NCBI RefSeq assembly: GCF_900105735.1
Contig: NZ_LT629793.1
Span: 3,472,001-3,536,000, forward strand
Length of the DNA: 64,000 bases
Source: Pseudomonas yamanorum
GTDB lineage: Bacteria; Pseudomonadota; Gammaproteobacteria; Pseudomonadales; Pseudomonadaceae
Direction: 5' to 3'
Below the pieces are notes generated by a model. That model searched no databases. It saw only the letters and a program-made list of their open reading frames with translations, and was not told the DNA's origin. This document shows positions 62,666 to 64,000 of the stretch, in pieces. How positions within the stretch are numbered: position 1 is the stretch's first letter; each line of letters starts with the position of its first letter. The translations under genes and the position numbers were made by a program.

Positions 62666-63994
62666 TTAGAACGCCATCCGCCAGTTGCCCATCAGTCCTT
62701 GTTGAAGGCTGTTGCCGCCGACCTCGGCGGTATAGGCCAGGCCCATGGTCTGTTGTGCCGAGAGTGCCAGGTCGAGCCCGGTGTGCAAGGTGAGGCTGTC
62801 ACGGTCAAGGGAGGTGCCTTCGATGCTGAAGTCACTGTTGAAGCTTGGTCGTTTTATCAAGGCTGAGGATTGGCGCACGCTGCTGTCCACGTCGCCGTAG
62901 AGATGCTTCCAGCTAGTGCTCAGATGCGGTTTCAAGGTCATCCGGTTGTCCAGCTCAAACGCGCTGGTCATGCGCAGGCCGAAGGTACTGCTGAGGTTTT
63001 CCTGGGTCTGGGTGCCGACGTTCAGCGCTGTGAAGCCGCCTTTTTCCTGGTAGCTGTCACGGTGATAGCGCTGGTAGCCGACACCGGCAAAGGGTTCGAC
63101 GCTGAAGCTGCCCTTGTCCAGTTGATAGCCCAGTTCGGCGAAAGCGTTCTGGCTTTGGGCGTTGTATTTGCCTTTGGCCTGCTCGCGATAATCGACGAAG
63201 TCAGAGTCCACGGAGCGTTTGGATTGGCCGGCATGGCCGCTGTAGATCGCACCCAGGCGCAGGGCCAGGGGCCCGTCCTGCCGCACCGCGTAACCACCAA
63301 GGTGCCAGCTGTCCAGATCACCCTTGAAGCGTTTGGCGCTCAGGTCGCTGGCAGACTTGGCGCCCATTACACCCACTCGCCATGCGTCATTCACTGCCCA
63401 GTCGCCACCTAGCATCAGGCCAGTGGTTCGGCGATCCAGACCCGCGCTACCGTGCTGCCCATCGAGCTTGCCAGTGTCGCCCAGAGCCTGGAGCCAGACG
63501 CGACCATTGCCTGCGCCATTGCTGACGTTGCGGTCGTCGCTCAGTTGGCGCATGGCTGAAAGCAGGCTGCTATTGAGCTGTTTCATGCTGTCTTGAGTGG
63601 CGGTGCCAAGGTTGGCGTTCTGGCTGCCTGCCAGTTGCTCAAGGACCGCACCCGCACGGCCTGGTGCCAGATTGTCGAGGTCCCGGGTGAAGCTTTCCAG
63701 TTGATATTCTTGCCATTCGTTGAGCTTTCCCGACTCGAGAAGGGTATCCACGGCCGAGTCCAAGACGCGAGCGACCTGCTGGCCGTTGCGGGTGGTCGCT
63801 TGGTCGGCGAAGTAGAAGTCGGGAGTGGGCTCGGGTGGCTTGGGATACGGGTGGCCCTGCTGGCCTACCGCCGGTTGTGGGGTGAGCCACTCGCTGTCTG
63901 GATCAATCTCCTCTTGCGCCTGGACGAATTGGGCGCTGTTGGCTCCCAGTGCGAAGATGATGGCGACAGCGAGCTGTTTCTGTAGGAGTGGCAT
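62666..63994 (-). CDS. Autotransporter beta-domain outer-membrane protein
   Basis: A 442-aa protein with signal peptide (about 1-26, FVQA), a Pro-rich and helical spacer (about 27-160) and a C-terminal autotransporter barrel (about 165-442: VWLQALGDTGKLDGQHG, then alternating amphipathic strands) ending in Phe, the outer-membrane assembly signal. It has almost no passenger of its own. The start is 7 bases from the window edge, so an earlier start cannot be excluded. Confidence 0.87.
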   Translation of the reverse strand: MPLLQKQLAVAIIFALGANSAQFVQAQEEIDPDSEWLTPQPAVGQQGHPYPKPPEPTPDFYFADQATTRNGQQVARVLDSAVDTLLESGKLNEWQEYQLESFTRDLDNLAPGRAGAVLEQLAGSQNANLGTATQDSMKQLNSSLLSAMRQLSDDRNVSNGAGNGRVWLQALGDTGKLDGQHGSAGLDRRTTGLMLGGDWAVNDAWRVGVMGAKSASDLSAKRFKGDLDSWHLGGYAVRQDGPLALRLGAIYSGHAGQSKRSVDSDFVDYREQAKGKYNAQSQNAFAELGYQLDKGSFSVEPFAGVGYQRYHRDSYQEKGGFTALNVGTQTQENLSSTFGLRMTSAFELDNRMTLKPHLSTSWKHLYGDVDSSVRQSSALIKRPSFNSDFSIEGTSLDRDSLTLHTGLDLALSAQQTMGLAYTAEVGGNSLQQGLMGNWRMAF

Positions 63995-64000
63995 GTAAAC

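Overview
The window reads as a chromosomal segment from a fluorescent Pseudomonas (P. fluorescens group). The evidence is high GC, REP/REPIN repeats of the TGTGGGAGC type, and a gene order that follows the PA5549-to-PA5435 side of the P. aeruginosa chromosome as I remember it: cfa, pyrQ, a gamma-carbonic anhydrase, folE2, an amidase, dksA2, zigA, a DUF1826 gene, pdxY, a Kef-type antiporter, uvrD, a GGDEF/EAL gene, an RpiR regulator, pycR, pycA, pycB. No rRNA, tRNA, CRISPR array or intact insertion sequence was seen.

Left edge (1-4.9 kb) is accessory DNA. It holds the 3' end of a type II CBASS-like anti-phage operon: the tail of an upstream protein ending in glycine, a Cap2-like E2-E1 fusion and a Cap3-like JAMM protease. 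A convergent DEDDh exonuclease, an antitoxin-like AbrB/DUF2384 fusion without an intact toxin, and a small DUF6957-like gene follow. The island ends in three imperfect direct repeats abutting a strong terminator. Core genes start at 5.0 kb.

5-30 kb: a lemA/GIDE pair; pbpC with a giant alpha-2-macroglobulin; a LysE exporter with a divergent Lrp regulator; two complex palindromic repeats; a six-gene envelope-lipid operon related to E. coli ynbABCD (CDP-alcohol transferase, hydrolase-methyltransferase fusion, PAP2-dual-specificity phosphatase, small membrane protein, PlsC, CdsA-like); a tightly coupled operon of three SPFH membrane proteins (one with a His-rich N-terminus) and a P1B-type metal ATPase; and a bufferin-type RiPP operon (precursor, DUF692/MNIO enzyme, DUF2063 partner).

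30-45 kb: cfa behind a perfect 16-bp palindrome, cardiolipin synthase, then a zinc-starvation block. Two Zur-like boxes (39563 and 41327) sit in divergent promoters. The first faces the chain folE2-znuC-znuB-znuA-hisI-gamma-CA-pyrQ, each start overlapping or almost touching the previous stop, and an amidase. The second faces dksA2-zigA-DUF1826-COG0523 and an uncharacterised secreted 122-aa protein. Together these give zinc uptake, zinc-sparing enzyme paralogues and zinc chaperone GTPases.

45-64 kb: pdxY, a thioesterase, a Kef-type antiporter, a SUKH protein, a Tim44-domain protein, uvrD, a GGDEF/EAL protein, an RpiR/HexR-like regulator with its own operator-like palindrome, pycR divergent from pycAB (two-subunit pyruvate carboxylase), and two outer-membrane genes in which an autotransporter beta-domain gene precedes a separate passenger-like gene. 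The themes that stand out are metal handling (SPFH-ATPase, bufferin, Zur block) and envelope biogenesis.
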